Below are positions 7,688 through 16,639 of a stretch of 64,000 bases of DNA, in pieces. The DNA is from Georgenia sp. SYP-B2076 (lineage in GTDB: Bacteria > Actinomycetota > Actinomycetes > Actinomycetales > Actinomycetaceae). The translations under genes were made by a program, and so were the position numbers. Every line of letters starts with the position of its first letter. The first letter of the stretch is position 1. The notes under the pieces are model-generated. The model made no database searches. It was given only the letters and a program-made list of their open reading frames with translations, and was not told where the DNA came from. Location: positions 124,001 to 188,000 of the forward strand of contig NZ_RXOZ01000022.1 in assembly GCF_003991205.1 (NCBI RefSeq). Reading direction: 5' to 3'.

Positions 7688-9032
7688 CCTCTGGCACCAA
7701 CCGGCGCTGGGGGCGCGGGTCGGCCTGCTCCACCGCGCCCGGCTCGGTGACGGCCGGCTCGTCGACATCACCCTCGACGACGGCGTGATCGTCCGCGTCG
7801 CGCCCACGCGTGACACCGGGCCCACGGGACCGACCGGCAACCTCCGCTCCGAGGCTGGCGCCGCCCAGCCAGCTGCCGCGGCGATGTCGGTGGACCTCGC
7901 CGGGCGCCTGCTGCTGCCGGCCTTGGTCGAGCCCCACGCGCATCTCGACAAGGCGCTGCTCACCCTTCCCGGGACGGGCCCCGGACTGATGGCGGCCGTG
8001 CGAGCCTGGATCGAGCACTACCCCGAGCGCACGGTCGAGGAGATCAGTGCCCGCGCGGTGCGGGCGGCCGGCGAGTACGTCCGGCACGGCGTCGGCACGC
8101 TGCGCACGCACGCCGACGCCGGCCCGGCGATCGGGACCCGCGCCGTCGGGGCGCTGGCGGGCATTCGTGACACGCTGCGGGACGTCGTCGCAGTGCAGGT
8201 GGTCGCCCTCACCGGCGTCCCCCTCACCGGGGCTGCGGGCGCCCCCGCGCGCGCCGCCGCCGCGGCGGCCCTCGATGCCGGGGCTGACCTGCTCGGCGGC
8301 GCACCCTGGCTGGATCCGGACCCCCGCGGGGCGCTGGAGTTCCTCGTCGGCCTCGCCGCGGACCGCGGGGTCGGGCTGGACGTACACCTGGACGAGACGA
8401 CCAACCCGGCGGTCCAGAACCTCCCCGGCCTGCTCACGGCGGTTCGCGGCTTCCCGGGTGCCGTCACCGCCTCGCACGCCGTCTCCCTCGGCAGCGCCGA
8501 GCCTCACCGCCAGGAGGAGATCGCGGCGCAGCTCGCCGAGGCCGGCATCGGCGTCGTCACCCTGCCGCGGACGAATTTGTGGCTGCAGGAGCGCGAGGTG
8601 CCCACCGGCCCCCGGCGGGGTCTGACAGCGGTGCGCGCCCTCCTCGACGCCGGCGTCGCCGTGGCCGCGGGGACCGACAACCTGCGTGACGCCTTCAACC
8701 CTTACGGACCGGCCGACCCCCTCGACGTGGCCCGCCTGCTCGCGACGGTCGCGGACGTCGACCGCTCGGAGGCCCTCGCGCTCGTCACGACCTCGGCAGC
8801 TCGGGTGGTCGGTGCGGCGACCGACCGTCGGGCCTGCGGAGGAGACATCACGCCAGGCAGCCCCGCCGATCTCGTCGTGGTGGGCGCCCACGACGCCGGC
8901 GAGGCCCTCGCCCGGGTCCCGGCTGACCGGCTGGTGCTGCACGGCGGCCGCGTGGTCGCCCGACGGGCGCTGCTCGAGGAGGATGCCGTGACCGCAGAGC
9001 GACCCGGCCGCCTCCCGAGACCATCGTTGTAG
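7677..9032 (+). CDS. Amidohydrolase, cytosine-deaminase-like
   Basis: A 451-residue metal-dependent hydrolase of the amidohydrolase superfamily (TIM barrel, cytosolic). It shows the HxH metal pair in PHAHLDKAL (His87, His89), a further His in LDVHLDET (237), another in TASHAVSLG and the catalytic Asp in GTDNLRDAFNPYG (334), the arrangement of cytosine deaminases and related N-heterocycle hydrolases. GTG 7677 overlaps the last codons of the broken oxidoreductase gene; the frame upstream of it is noise. It appears intact, but its upstream operon partner and probably its promoter are damaged. The substrate is unknown. Confidence 0.75.
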   Translation: MSDDLWHQPALGARVGLLHRARLGDGRLVDITLDDGVIVRVAPTRDTGPTGPTGNLRSEAGAAQPAAAAMSVDLAGRLLLPALVEPHAHLDKALLTLPGTGPGLMAAVRAWIEHYPERTVEEISARAVRAAGEYVRHGVGTLRTHADAGPAIGTRAVGALAGIRDTLRDVVAVQVVALTGVPLTGAAGAPARAAAAAALDAGADLLGGAPWLDPDPRGALEFLVGLAADRGVGLDVHLDETTNPAVQNLPGLLTAVRGFPGAVTASHAVSLGSAEPHRQEEIAAQLAEAGIGVVTLPRTNLWLQEREVPTGPRRGLTAVRALLDAGVAVAAGTDNLRDAFNPYGPADPLDVARLLATVADVDRSEALALVTTSAARVVGAATDRRACGGDITPGSPADLVVVGAHDAGEALARVPADRLVLHGGRVVARRALLEEDAVTAERPGRLPRPSL

Positions 9033-9187
9033 GGGCGCGATCACACGTCGGCGGCGGCCCTATCCATCTCCCGCCGGAACCGGAGCCAGGCCGGGCTAGC
9101 AGGTGACCTCTTGGCTGCAACAACGCCCACTGGGTGCGAGTCTCGCCCGATTGTCCCGGACGAGGCCCTGACCTGCGGCTCACTCAC

Positions 9188-9210
9188 AAATCTGTCGGGC
9201 TGACAGATTT
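9188..9210. promoter_or_regulatory. Perfect 9-bp inverted repeat
   Basis: Arms AAATCTGTC and GACAGATTT with a 5-base spacer GGGCT, in an otherwise GC-rich gap between the amidohydrolase stop and the left end of the IS3 remnant. It could be an operator for a dimeric repressor, or a bidirectional terminator because the arms give A and T flanks. The remainder of 9033-9287 shows nothing else. Confidence 0.6.
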
Positions 9211-9287
9211 AAGCGTGCGACCCCTTGACCCCCAGCTGAAGGCGCCCCATCCGCACCTGTTCGCCCTGATACGTCCGTGCAGGTCAC

Positions 9288-10380
9288 TGAAGCGCCCCAG
9301 GTTTGATGCCGCTCCTGTTTGAGTCCAGGAGGATGGCAGCATGCCGAAGATGATCGATCCCGAGGTGAAGGCTCGGGCGGTGCGTCTGGTGATGGAACAC
9401 CGAGCGGAGTACCCCACGATGACGGCCGCGGTACTGGCGGTGTCGAAGCAGGTCGGGGTCGGGAAGGAGAGCCTGCGACGCTGGGTCGCGCAGGCCGAGG
9501 TCGACGCGGGCGAACGCCCCGGGGTGACCACGGAGGAGAACGAGGAGATCAAGCGGCTGAAGGCCGAGAACTGGCGGCTGCGTGAGGACGTGGCGATCTT
9601 GAAGGCCGCGACGTCTTTCTTCGCGGGGGGCTCGACCCCCGCAACGATGATCCTGGCGTTCGTCGACGAACAGCGCGCCCAGGGACACGCGGTCGAGTCG
9701 ATCTGCCGGGTCCTGCGCGAGCAGGGCCTGCAGATCGCCGCACGCGCCTACCGGTCCTGGACGGCCCCGCAGCGAATAGTCGCGGCCCGCACGCTCACCG
9801 ACGCGGTCGTCCTGGACGCGGTCCGCGACGCCGCGTGGACCATCAACGCCGCCGCGGTGCGGGTGATGACCCCCGAAGGGCTCTACGGCCGGCGGAAAAT
9901 GACGGCCCTGATCCGCCGCACCACCGTGCCGGATGCCTCGGCTTGGGCGGTGGACCGCGCCATGCGGGCCCTGGCGTGGAGGGCGTGCGGCGCGGCAAGG
10001 CCGCCCGGACCACCGTGCCGGGCAAGGACGGCAAGCGGATGACCCCGCTGCGGATGGCGATCTGGCAGCGCGACCACGAGGGCCACCCCGTCCAGGGCCG
10101 CGGGCTGATCCACCACTCCGACGCCGGGTCGCAGGGCGGATTCAACCGGTGGAAGCAACACCTCGATCCGGTTCACCGAGCACCTCGAGCTCGAGGGCAT
10201 CCAGCCCTCGATCGGGTCGGTCGGCGACGCCTACGACAACGCCCTGATGGAGACGATCAACGGGCTGTACAAGACCCAGTGCATCCGCACCACGATCTTC
10301 CACCCCGGGCCGTTCAAGACGCTCGCCGACGTCGAGTCGCCACCGCCGGCTGGGTCGACTGGTACAACCAGCGCCGACTC
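9288..10380 (+). mobile_element. IS3-family insertion sequence remnant
   Basis: The left end is probably at 9288, where TGAAGCGCCCCAGG looks like the terminal repeat of actinomycete IS3 elements, 53 bases before the orfA start. The right end is missing: the last recognisable transposase codons (WYNQRRL) stop at 10380 and no matching inverted terminus follows. No flanking target duplication can therefore be identified. The element is dead and marks this segment as a site of rearrangement. Confidence 0.8.
9341..10380 (+). pseudogene. IS3-family transposase (orfA-orfB), multiply broken
   Basis: The orfA part is complete: a helix-turn-helix beginning MPKMIDPEVKARAVRLVM and a leucine zipper EEIKRLKAENWRLREDVAIL. 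At ATSFFAGG the frame runs straight into orfB residues (AVESICRVLREQGLQ) through a run of six G, so the two frames are fused rather than separated by the usual programmed frameshift. Further on there are frame changes near 9975, 10150 and 10340. An internal deletion between DGKR and MTPLRMA also removes the block with the first catalytic aspartate. Remnants HHSDAGSQ and GDAYDNALMET keep the second Asp and the Glu. The C-terminus is lost. Confidence 0.8.
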
Positions 10381-10477
10381 GCATGGGTGAGACGCCATGG
10401 TGACAGTTCGCAGGCGGGCATTCCCGCCGAACCGCGGTCCCCGGCCGTTCGACGTCGAGCGCCCGTCCCGGGGTCTG

Positions 10478-12478
10478 TCACCGGACAACCTCCTGTCGTG
10501 CCTCCTCGTCCGAGGACTCGGCCCCACGTTCCTCCACCACGAGATCGATGGTGAGAGCGCCACTCCAGACGGTGACCGCACGCGCTGACGTCGCCCCGTT
10601 CGGAAGGAGCGCCGTGAGCACGTACTGACCGTTGACGGGAAGCAGGAACTCGTAGCGGCCGGAGGCGTCCGTCCATGCGCGGTCGACGACGTCGCCACCC
10701 TGCCTGGTCAGCACGACCACGGCTCCGGCCACCGAGCCGGCAGCGTCGTGGGCTGTCCCCGACAGGGTGAGGAGATCGACGAGCACTGTCGAACCGGTGT
10801 CGCCATCCCCCGAAACCTCCACCGTCCGTGACTGCGGGTGCCAGCCGTCGGCCGCAGCCACCATGACGTAACGGCCGAGGCGCGGCACGGCGACCGTGAA
10901 CTCACCATCCGGGTCGACAGTGCCCCAGTCCACCTGCTGCCCAGTCGGGGTGAGGAACGTGACGACGGCATGACCGACCGGGGCGCCCCCCGCGCTCATG
11001 ACCCGTCCGTGGACCAGGACGTCCCCCAGGTGACCGACCGACTCCCGGGAGTGCTCGGCGTAGTCGCGCATCCCGAACATGGGCAGCGCCAGCATCGCGA
11101 CGACCAGCGCAGCCGCCGACGACGCCCAGAAGACCAGCATCAACGAGTGTGCGCTGGGGAACACCTGGTCTCCGACCCGCACGACCCCCATAGCGGTGAC
11201 GGCCGCGACGGCCGCGCTGGCCGCCGACGTACCCACCGACCGCAAGAGCGTGTTGAGTCCGTTCGCCGAGGCAGTCTCTGTCACTGGCACCGCCCGCATG
11301 ACAAGGGTCGGCATCGCCGCGTAGACCAGAGCAGTGCCGGCACTGACCACGACCGAGCCCGTGACGACCTGCCACAGGTCCGTGCTGAGGAATACGCGTG
11401 CGACATAGGAGAAAGCCATCACGAGTGCACCGACCAGGAGAGTGGTCTGCGCACCCCAGCGCCGAGTCACGGCTGCCGAGACCGGCGCCATCGCTCCGAA
11501 CGCCAGTGCCGTCGGCGCCATCCACAGCCCTGTCCGCAACATGTCGAGTCCGAGTCCGAGTCCGGTGCCGGAGCTCGTGGGCAGCTGGAGCAGCTGGGTG
11601 GTGATGAGCATGTTGGTGAACATCGCGAACCCGGCGAGCACCGCCGCCACGTTGACGAACAGCACGGCGGGACGGGCCGTAACCCGGACATCGATCAACG
11701 GGTTGCGGACGCGGGTTTCCAGCGGGACGAACACGACGAGCAGCAGGACACCCGTCCCGCCGAGGAGCAGCGTGAGCGGCGAGGACCATCCCCACTGCCC
11801 GCCCTTCGAGAGCGCGAGCAGCCCAGCCGTCAGTGCAGCCGAGAGCACGATGGCGCCGCCGTAGTCGAAGGACCCGCCGGTGCGCACCGGCGACTCTGAG
11901 AGCACGCGAAGCGCTACGACGAGCATCACCGCCCCCACTGCTCCGGTGAGCCAGAAGATCGCGTGCCAATCCAGGTACTCAGCGATCAGCCCCGACACGG
12001 GCAGCCCGACGCCCGCACCGATCGCCAGCGTGGCACTCATGAGAGCGACGCCGAGCGGTACCCGGTGACGCGGTAGCTCATCACGCATGATCGCGATGCC
12101 GACCGGCACCAACGCCATCCCCACACCCTGGAGCACGCGGGCGACGAGGGTCCAGGCCAGGGTGCCGCTGACCGACCCAAGCAGCGACCCGAGGACCGTG
12201 ATGCCGAGCGTGATGACAAGCATCCGCTTCTTGCCGAACATGTCGGCGAGCCGCGAGATGGATGCAGTCGCCAGGGCTCCGCTGAGCAGGGTCGCCGTTA
12301 CCAGCCACGAGGCGTTCTCAGCGGTGGTGCCGAGGAGTGCCGGGAAGTCCGGCAGCATGGGGAGAACGAGGGTCTGCTGGAGCGAGACCACCGTGCCGCA
12401 CAACGACAGCGCGAGCATGACGTGGACACTCCGACGGTCCGTCGTGTCGCGCCTACTGGACGCTGCTCGGATCTTCAT
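10478..12478 (-). CDS. MFS efflux transporter (DHA2-like) with C-terminal carboxypeptidase-regulatory-like domains
   Basis: Residues about 20-470 are a many-helix major facilitator permease with LADMFGKKR (the loop 2-3 motif A) and GVGMALVPVGIAIM, typical of the 14-helix EmrB/QacA drug:H+ antiporter group, which are normally about 500 residues. Here the chain continues to 666 residues. Residues about 488-570 and 572-648 are two consecutive beta-sandwich repeats of the carboxypeptidase regulatory type (VHGRVMSAGGAPVGHAVV... and LSGTAHDAAGSVAGAVVV...), ending in an acidic tail. The role of the extension is unknown. ATG 12478 follows a GGGGAGG site. It lies 14 bases behind pyc on the same strand and may be read with it. 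Confidence 0.8.
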   Translation of the reverse strand: MKIRAASSRRDTTDRRSVHVMLALSLCGTVVSLQQTLVLPMLPDFPALLGTTAENASWLVTATLLSGALATASISRLADMFGKKRMLVITLGITVLGSLLGSVSGTLAWTLVARVLQGVGMALVPVGIAIMRDELPRHRVPLGVALMSATLAIGAGVGLPVSGLIAEYLDWHAIFWLTGAVGAVMLVVALRVLSESPVRTGGSFDYGGAIVLSAALTAGLLALSKGGQWGWSSPLTLLLGGTGVLLLVVFVPLETRVRNPLIDVRVTARPAVLFVNVAAVLAGFAMFTNMLITTQLLQLPTSSGTGLGLGLDMLRTGLWMAPTALAFGAMAPVSAAVTRRWGAQTTLLVGALVMAFSYVARVFLSTDLWQVVTGSVVVSAGTALVYAAMPTLVMRAVPVTETASANGLNTLLRSVGTSAASAAVAAVTAMGVVRVGDQVFPSAHSLMLVFWASSAAALVVAMLALPMFGMRDYAEHSRESVGHLGDVLVHGRVMSAGGAPVGHAVVTFLTPTGQQVDWGTVDPDGEFTVAVPRLGRYVMVAAADGWHPQSRTVEVSGDGDTGSTVLVDLLTLSGTAHDAAGSVAGAVVVLTRQGGDVVDRAWTDASGRYEFLLPVNGQYVLTALLPNGATSARAVTVWSGALTIDLVVEERGAESSDEEARQEVVR

Positions 12479-12492
12479 GTCCTCCCCACCAA

Positions 12493-15400
12493 CTACAGAG
12501 CAACGCTCGCCTGGGCCGGACTTGTGGTGGCCGGAACGGCCTCGATGACGCAGAGAAGGTCACCGCCCTCGGCGTCCTGCCCGGGAACCAGGACGACCCG
12601 GCCCACGGTGCCGGCAACTGGCGCTGTGATCGCGGCCTCCATCTTCATCGCCTCTATCGTGGCGACCTGTTGGCCCTTCTCCACCCGGTCGCCGGCGGCG
12701 ACCCGGACCGTCACGGCACCGGAGTACGGCGCGGCGACGTGACCGGGCACCTCGGGGTCGGCCTTCTCCCGCGTGTCGACGACGGCCTCGACGGAGCGGT
12801 CGCGGACGTAGACGGGGCGAAGGTGGCCATGCAGAGTCGTCATGACCGTCCGCATGCCCTTCTCGTCCGGCTCACCCACGGCCTCCAGCCCGATGTGCAG
12901 CTGGACGCCACGGTCCATCTCGACCACATGCTCGGTGCCCGACTGCAGCCCGTAGAGGTAGTCGAGCGTGTCGATGACCGAGACGTCGCCGTAGCGTTCC
13001 CGCGCCTGGGCGAAGTCTTTTGCCGGGCCGGGGAAGAGGAGTCGGTTGAGGGCGTCACGGCGCGGCCGGCCCGGTTCGGCGAGCGCGGCGGCGTCGTCTG
13101 GCTCGAGAGGCTGTTCGGACAGGTCGGGCTCGCGGCCGGCGAGCACCTTCGTGCGGAAAGGCTCCGGCCAGCCACCGGGCAGCTCACCCAGCTCGCCCGC
13201 CATGAACCGGATGACCGAGTCGGGCACCTCGTAGGCGCCAGGGTCCGCGGCGAAGTCGGCGGCGTCGACCTTCCGGGCGGCGAGCTGGAGGGCGAGGTCG
13301 CCAACGACCTTGGACGACGGCGTGACCTTGGGGATGCGGCCGAGGATGGCGTCGGCGGCGGCGTACATCTCCTCGATCCGCTCGAACTCGTCGGCCAGGC
13401 CCAGGGCGATCGCCTGCTGGCGCAGGTTGGACAGCTGACCGCCAGGAATCTCGTGGGCGTACACCCGCCCGGTGGGGGCGGGAAGGCCGCTCTCGAAAGG
13501 GCGGTAGACCTGGCGGACCGCTTCCCAATAGGGCTCGAGGTCCGCGACTGCGTGGAGCGACAGCCCCGTGTCGCGTTCGGTATGGGCGAGCGCAGCGACG
13601 AGCGCAGACATGGCTGGCTGGCTCGTCGTCCCAGCCAGGGCTGCGGAGGCGGCGTCGACGGCGTCGGCCCCGGCGTTCGCCGCAGCGAGCAAGGTGGCGA
13701 GCTGGCCGCCGGCGGTGTCGTGGGTGTGAACGTGGAGGGGCAGGTCGAAGCGCTCTCGCAGAGCGGTGACGAGCGTCGTTGCGGCCGCCGGGCGGAGCAG
13801 GCCGGCCATGTCCTTGACGGCCAGGACGTGGGCGCCGGCGTCGACGATCTGCTCGGCGAGACGCAGGTAGTAGTCGAGGGTGTAGAGGTCCTCGGCAGGG
13901 TTGGTGAGGTCGCCGGTGTAGCACAGGGCGACCTCCGCGACAGTGGTACCGGTGGCGAGCACGGCGTCGATCGCCGGTCGCATCTGGGACACGTCGTTGA
14001 GGGCGTCGAAGATCCGGAAGATGTCGATGCCGGTGGCGGCGGCCTCGGCGACGAAAGCCTCGGTGACGACCGTCGGGTACGGGGTGTAGCCGACCGTGTT
14101 GCGGCCGCGCAGGAGCATCTGCAGGGCGAGGTTCGGCATCGCCTCGCGGAGCACGGCCAGCCGGTCCCACGGGTCCTCGCCGAGGAAGCGCAGCGCGACG
14201 TCGTAGGTCGCCCCGCCCCACGCCTCGACCGACAGCAGCTGGGGAGTGAGCCGGGACACGTGCGGTGCGACGGCGGCCAAGTCCTTGCTGCGGACGCGGG
14301 TGGCGAGGAGGGACTGGTGCGCGTCACGGAAGGTGGTGTCGGTGACGGCGAGCCCCGGCTGCTCGCGCAGCGCGCGGGCGAAGCCGGCGGGGCCGAGCTC
14401 CGTGAGCAGCTGCCGGGAGCCGGCGCGAGGCTCGGCGCGAAGGTCGGTGGTCGGCAGCTTGGCCGTGGGGTCCACGACCCGGGGACGGGGACCGTGGGGC
14501 TTGTTGACGGTGACCTCGGCCAACCAGGTGAGTAGGCGGGTGGCCCGGTCCTGCGGCTTGTGGGAGGTCAGGAGGTCGGGGCGTTCCTCGATGAACCGGG
14601 TGCTCACGTCCCCGGCGAGTATGTCGGGGGTGTCGAGCACCGCCTGGAGGAAGGGGATGTTCGTCGCGACACCGCGGATGCGAAACTCCGCGAGCGCCCG
14701 CCGCGCCCGGCCCACGGCCTGGTGAAGGTCGGGCGCGCGGCAGGTGAGCTTGGTGAGCATCGAGTCGAAGTACGGGCTCACCTGGGTTCCGGTGTGCACC
14801 GTGCCGCCGTCGATGCGGATGCCCGCCCCGCCCGGGGAGCGGTAGGTCGTGATCCGGCCGGTGTCGGGGCGGAAGTCCGCGGCGGGGTCCTCCGTGGTGA
14901 TCCGGCACTGCAGGGCAGCGCCATGCAGGCGGATCGTCTCCTGCCGCAGGCCGATCTCGGCGAGAGACTCCCCCGCAGCGACCCGCAGCTGCGCCTGGAC
15001 CAGGTCGACACCGGTGACCTCCTCGGTGACTGTGTGCTCGACCTGGATCCGCGGGTTCATCTCGATGAAGAAGTGCTTGCCGGCGCGCGACCCTTCGGTC
15101 TCGACGAGGAATTCGACCGTCCCGGCATTGACGTAACCGACGGCACGGGCGAAGGCGACGGCGTCTGCGTGCAGCCGTTCGCGCACGTCGTCGGGCAGGT
15201 TCGGTGCCGGCGCGACCTCGATGACCTTCTGGTGACGGCGCTGGACGGAACAGTCTCGGGTGAAGAGGTGGACGACGTCACCGTAGGCGTCGGCGAGGAC
15301 CTGCACCTCGATGTGCCGGGGCCGTTGGACGGCCTCCTCGAGGAACATGGTGGGGTCGCCGAACGCGGCACCGGCCTCACGCATGGCCGCGTCCAGCGCC

Positions 15401-15936
15401 TCGCGCAGCTCGTCGACGTTCTCGATCCGTCGCATCCCGCGTCCACCGCCGCCGGCGACGGCCTTAGCGAAGACCGGGAAGGTGAGGTCATCAGCCGCCG
15501 AGAGCAGCTCGTCGAGGTCGGCGGAGGCGGGAGTGGAGCGCAGCACCGGTAGCCCCGCACCGACTGCCTGCTCCTTGGCGAGCACCTTGTGGCCGGTGCG
15601 CTCGAGGACCTCGGCCGAGGGTCCGACGAATGTGAGCCCGGCGGCGGCCACGGCGCGGGGCAGCGCGGGGTTCTCCGACAGGAAGCCGTAGCCCGGGTAG
15701 ATCGCCTCGGCACCGGCATCGGCAGCGACGCGGACGATCTCGTGGACGTCGAGGTACGCGGCCACCGGCTGACCGCGGGTACCGATCTCGAAGGCCTGGT
15801 CGGCCTTCTGCCGATGCATCGAACCTCGGTCCTCGAAGGGGTAGACGGCCACCGTCTGCGCACCGAGCTCGACGGCGGCGCGGAACGCGCGGATCGCGAT
15901 CTCGCCACGGTTGGCGACCAGGATCTTGCGGAACAT
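12493..15936 (-). CDS. pyc: Pyruvate carboxylase
   Basis: A full-length 1147-residue single-chain enzyme that carboxylates pyruvate to oxaloacetate with ATP and bicarbonate in the cytosol, replenishing the TCA cycle. Domains in order: biotin carboxylase (about 1-450, starting FRKILVANRGEIAIRA, with the ATP-grasp loop AVAGGGGRGMRRI), carboxyltransferase (about 525-1000, TDTTFRDAHQSLLATR, LFRIFDALND-like block), and biotin carrier domain at the end, with EAMKMEAAI placing the biotinylated lysine at about residue 1098. A GGGGAGGAG site precedes ATG 15936. It starts 23 bases after panD, with which it probably shares a transcript. Confidence 0.97.
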   Translation of the reverse strand: MFRKILVANRGEIAIRAFRAAVELGAQTVAVYPFEDRGSMHRQKADQAFEIGTRGQPVAAYLDVHEIVRVAADAGAEAIYPGYGFLSENPALPRAVAAAGLTFVGPSAEVLERTGHKVLAKEQAVGAGLPVLRSTPASADLDELLSAADDLTFPVFAKAVAGGGGRGMRRIENVDELREALDAAMREAGAAFGDPTMFLEEAVQRPRHIEVQVLADAYGDVVHLFTRDCSVQRRHQKVIEVAPAPNLPDDVRERLHADAVAFARAVGYVNAGTVEFLVETEGSRAGKHFFIEMNPRIQVEHTVTEEVTGVDLVQAQLRVAAGESLAEIGLRQETIRLHGAALQCRITTEDPAADFRPDTGRITTYRSPGGAGIRIDGGTVHTGTQVSPYFDSMLTKLTCRAPDLHQAVGRARRALAEFRIRGVATNIPFLQAVLDTPDILAGDVSTRFIEERPDLLTSHKPQDRATRLLTWLAEVTVNKPHGPRPRVVDPTAKLPTTDLRAEPRAGSRQLLTELGPAGFARALREQPGLAVTDTTFRDAHQSLLATRVRSKDLAAVAPHVSRLTPQLLSVEAWGGATYDVALRFLGEDPWDRLAVLREAMPNLALQMLLRGRNTVGYTPYPTVVTEAFVAEAAATGIDIFRIFDALNDVSQMRPAIDAVLATGTTVAEVALCYTGDLTNPAEDLYTLDYYLRLAEQIVDAGAHVLAVKDMAGLLRPAAATTLVTALRERFDLPLHVHTHDTAGGQLATLLAAANAGADAVDAASAALAGTTSQPAMSALVAALAHTERDTGLSLHAVADLEPYWEAVRQVYRPFESGLPAPTGRVYAHEIPGGQLSNLRQQAIALGLADEFERIEEMYAAADAILGRIPKVTPSSKVVGDLALQLAARKVDAADFAADPGAYEVPDSVIRFMAGELGELPGGWPEPFRTKVLAGREPDLSEQPLEPDDAAALAEPGRPRRDALNRLLFPGPAKDFAQARERYGDVSVIDTLDYLYGLQSGTEHVVEMDRGVQLHIGLEAVGEPDEKGMRTVMTTLHGHLRPVYVRDRSVEAVVDTREKADPEVPGHVAAPYSGAVTVRVAAGDRVEKGQQVATIEAMKMEAAITAPVAGTVGRVVLVPGQDAEGGDLLCVIEAVPATTSPAQASVAL

Positions 15937-15959
15937 CGGGACTCCTCCCCGGCCGCTGG

Positions 15960-16439
15960 TCAGCGACCAGCCGACATGCCGGCACGCGCGTCCTCGAACG
16001 GCACACCGCTGGACTGCACCGGGAACGGCAGCGCGTCCCCAGTGTCCGGAACCTGACCGGGTTCGCTCCCCACCTCCAGCACCCGGTTCGCGGCGTCGAC
16101 GAGGACGACGGACGGCGTGTAGCTGTGCGCGTCGGCGTCACTGAGCATTCCGTACGCGATGACGATGACGACGTCGCCGGAACGGATGTGGTGCGCAGCC
16201 GCGCCGTTGATCTTCACCTCGCCCTGGCCCCGCTCCCCCGGGATGGCGTAGGTGGTGAGCCGAGCGCCGTTGGTGATGTCTACGACGTCGACCTGCTGGC
16301 CCGGCAGCAGGTTCGCGGCGTCGAGCAGGTCGGCGTCGACGGTGACGGAGCCGACGTAGTGGAGGTCGGCCGCCGTCACGGTGGCGCGGTGGATCTTGCC
16401 GATGAGCATGGGGCGCTGGAGCGAGCTGGGCGTGGGCAT
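15960..16439 (-). CDS. panD: Aspartate 1-decarboxylase precursor
   Basis: Makes beta-alanine from aspartate for pantothenate and CoA. The proenzyme cleaves itself at Gly30-Ser31 in [12 protein letters not shown] to create the pyruvoyl group; Lys15 (IGKIHRA) corresponds to the family's conserved Lys9, and INGAAAH and [10 protein letters not shown] complete the fold. At 159 residues it has a C-terminal tail of about 40 residues beyond the catalytic core, as seen in other actinomycetes. ATG 16439 follows an AGGAGGG site; an upstream in-frame ATG at 16523 has none. Placement before pyc links CoA supply with oxaloacetate/aspartate supply. The 200 bases upstream to fgd hold no gene and probably the promoter. 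Confidence 0.93.
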   Translation of the reverse strand: MPTPSSLQRPMLIGKIHRATVTAADLHYVGSVTVDADLLDAANLLPGQQVDVVDITNGARLTTYAIPGERGQGEVKINGAAAHHIRSGDVVIVIAYGMLSDADAHSYTPSVVLVDAANRVLEVGSEPGQVPDTGDALPFPVQSSGVPFEDARAGMSAGR

Positions 16440-16639
16440 CGTCGCTAGCCCTCCTGTGTGTAGGTCGTATACAGCTAGGCCGTACTCTCGTCGTTCTACT
16501 CGTCCACAAGGCGGTCTGTGCATACAAACGCCTGGCGGTCGTGCAGTGGTCTACCCCTCGGCGGCGCACCTCACCGGCGCGTTCGCCCGGGACGGCTCTG
16601 TGCGGTCACGCCCCCGTCCGCAGCGCCGAGCAGCCGCCC

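Noticed and set aside
12670-14535. Long plus-strand open frame (621 codons) inside pyc
   Set aside because: Antisense shadow of pyruvate carboxylase; no domain, low-complexity Gly/Val/Glu composition.
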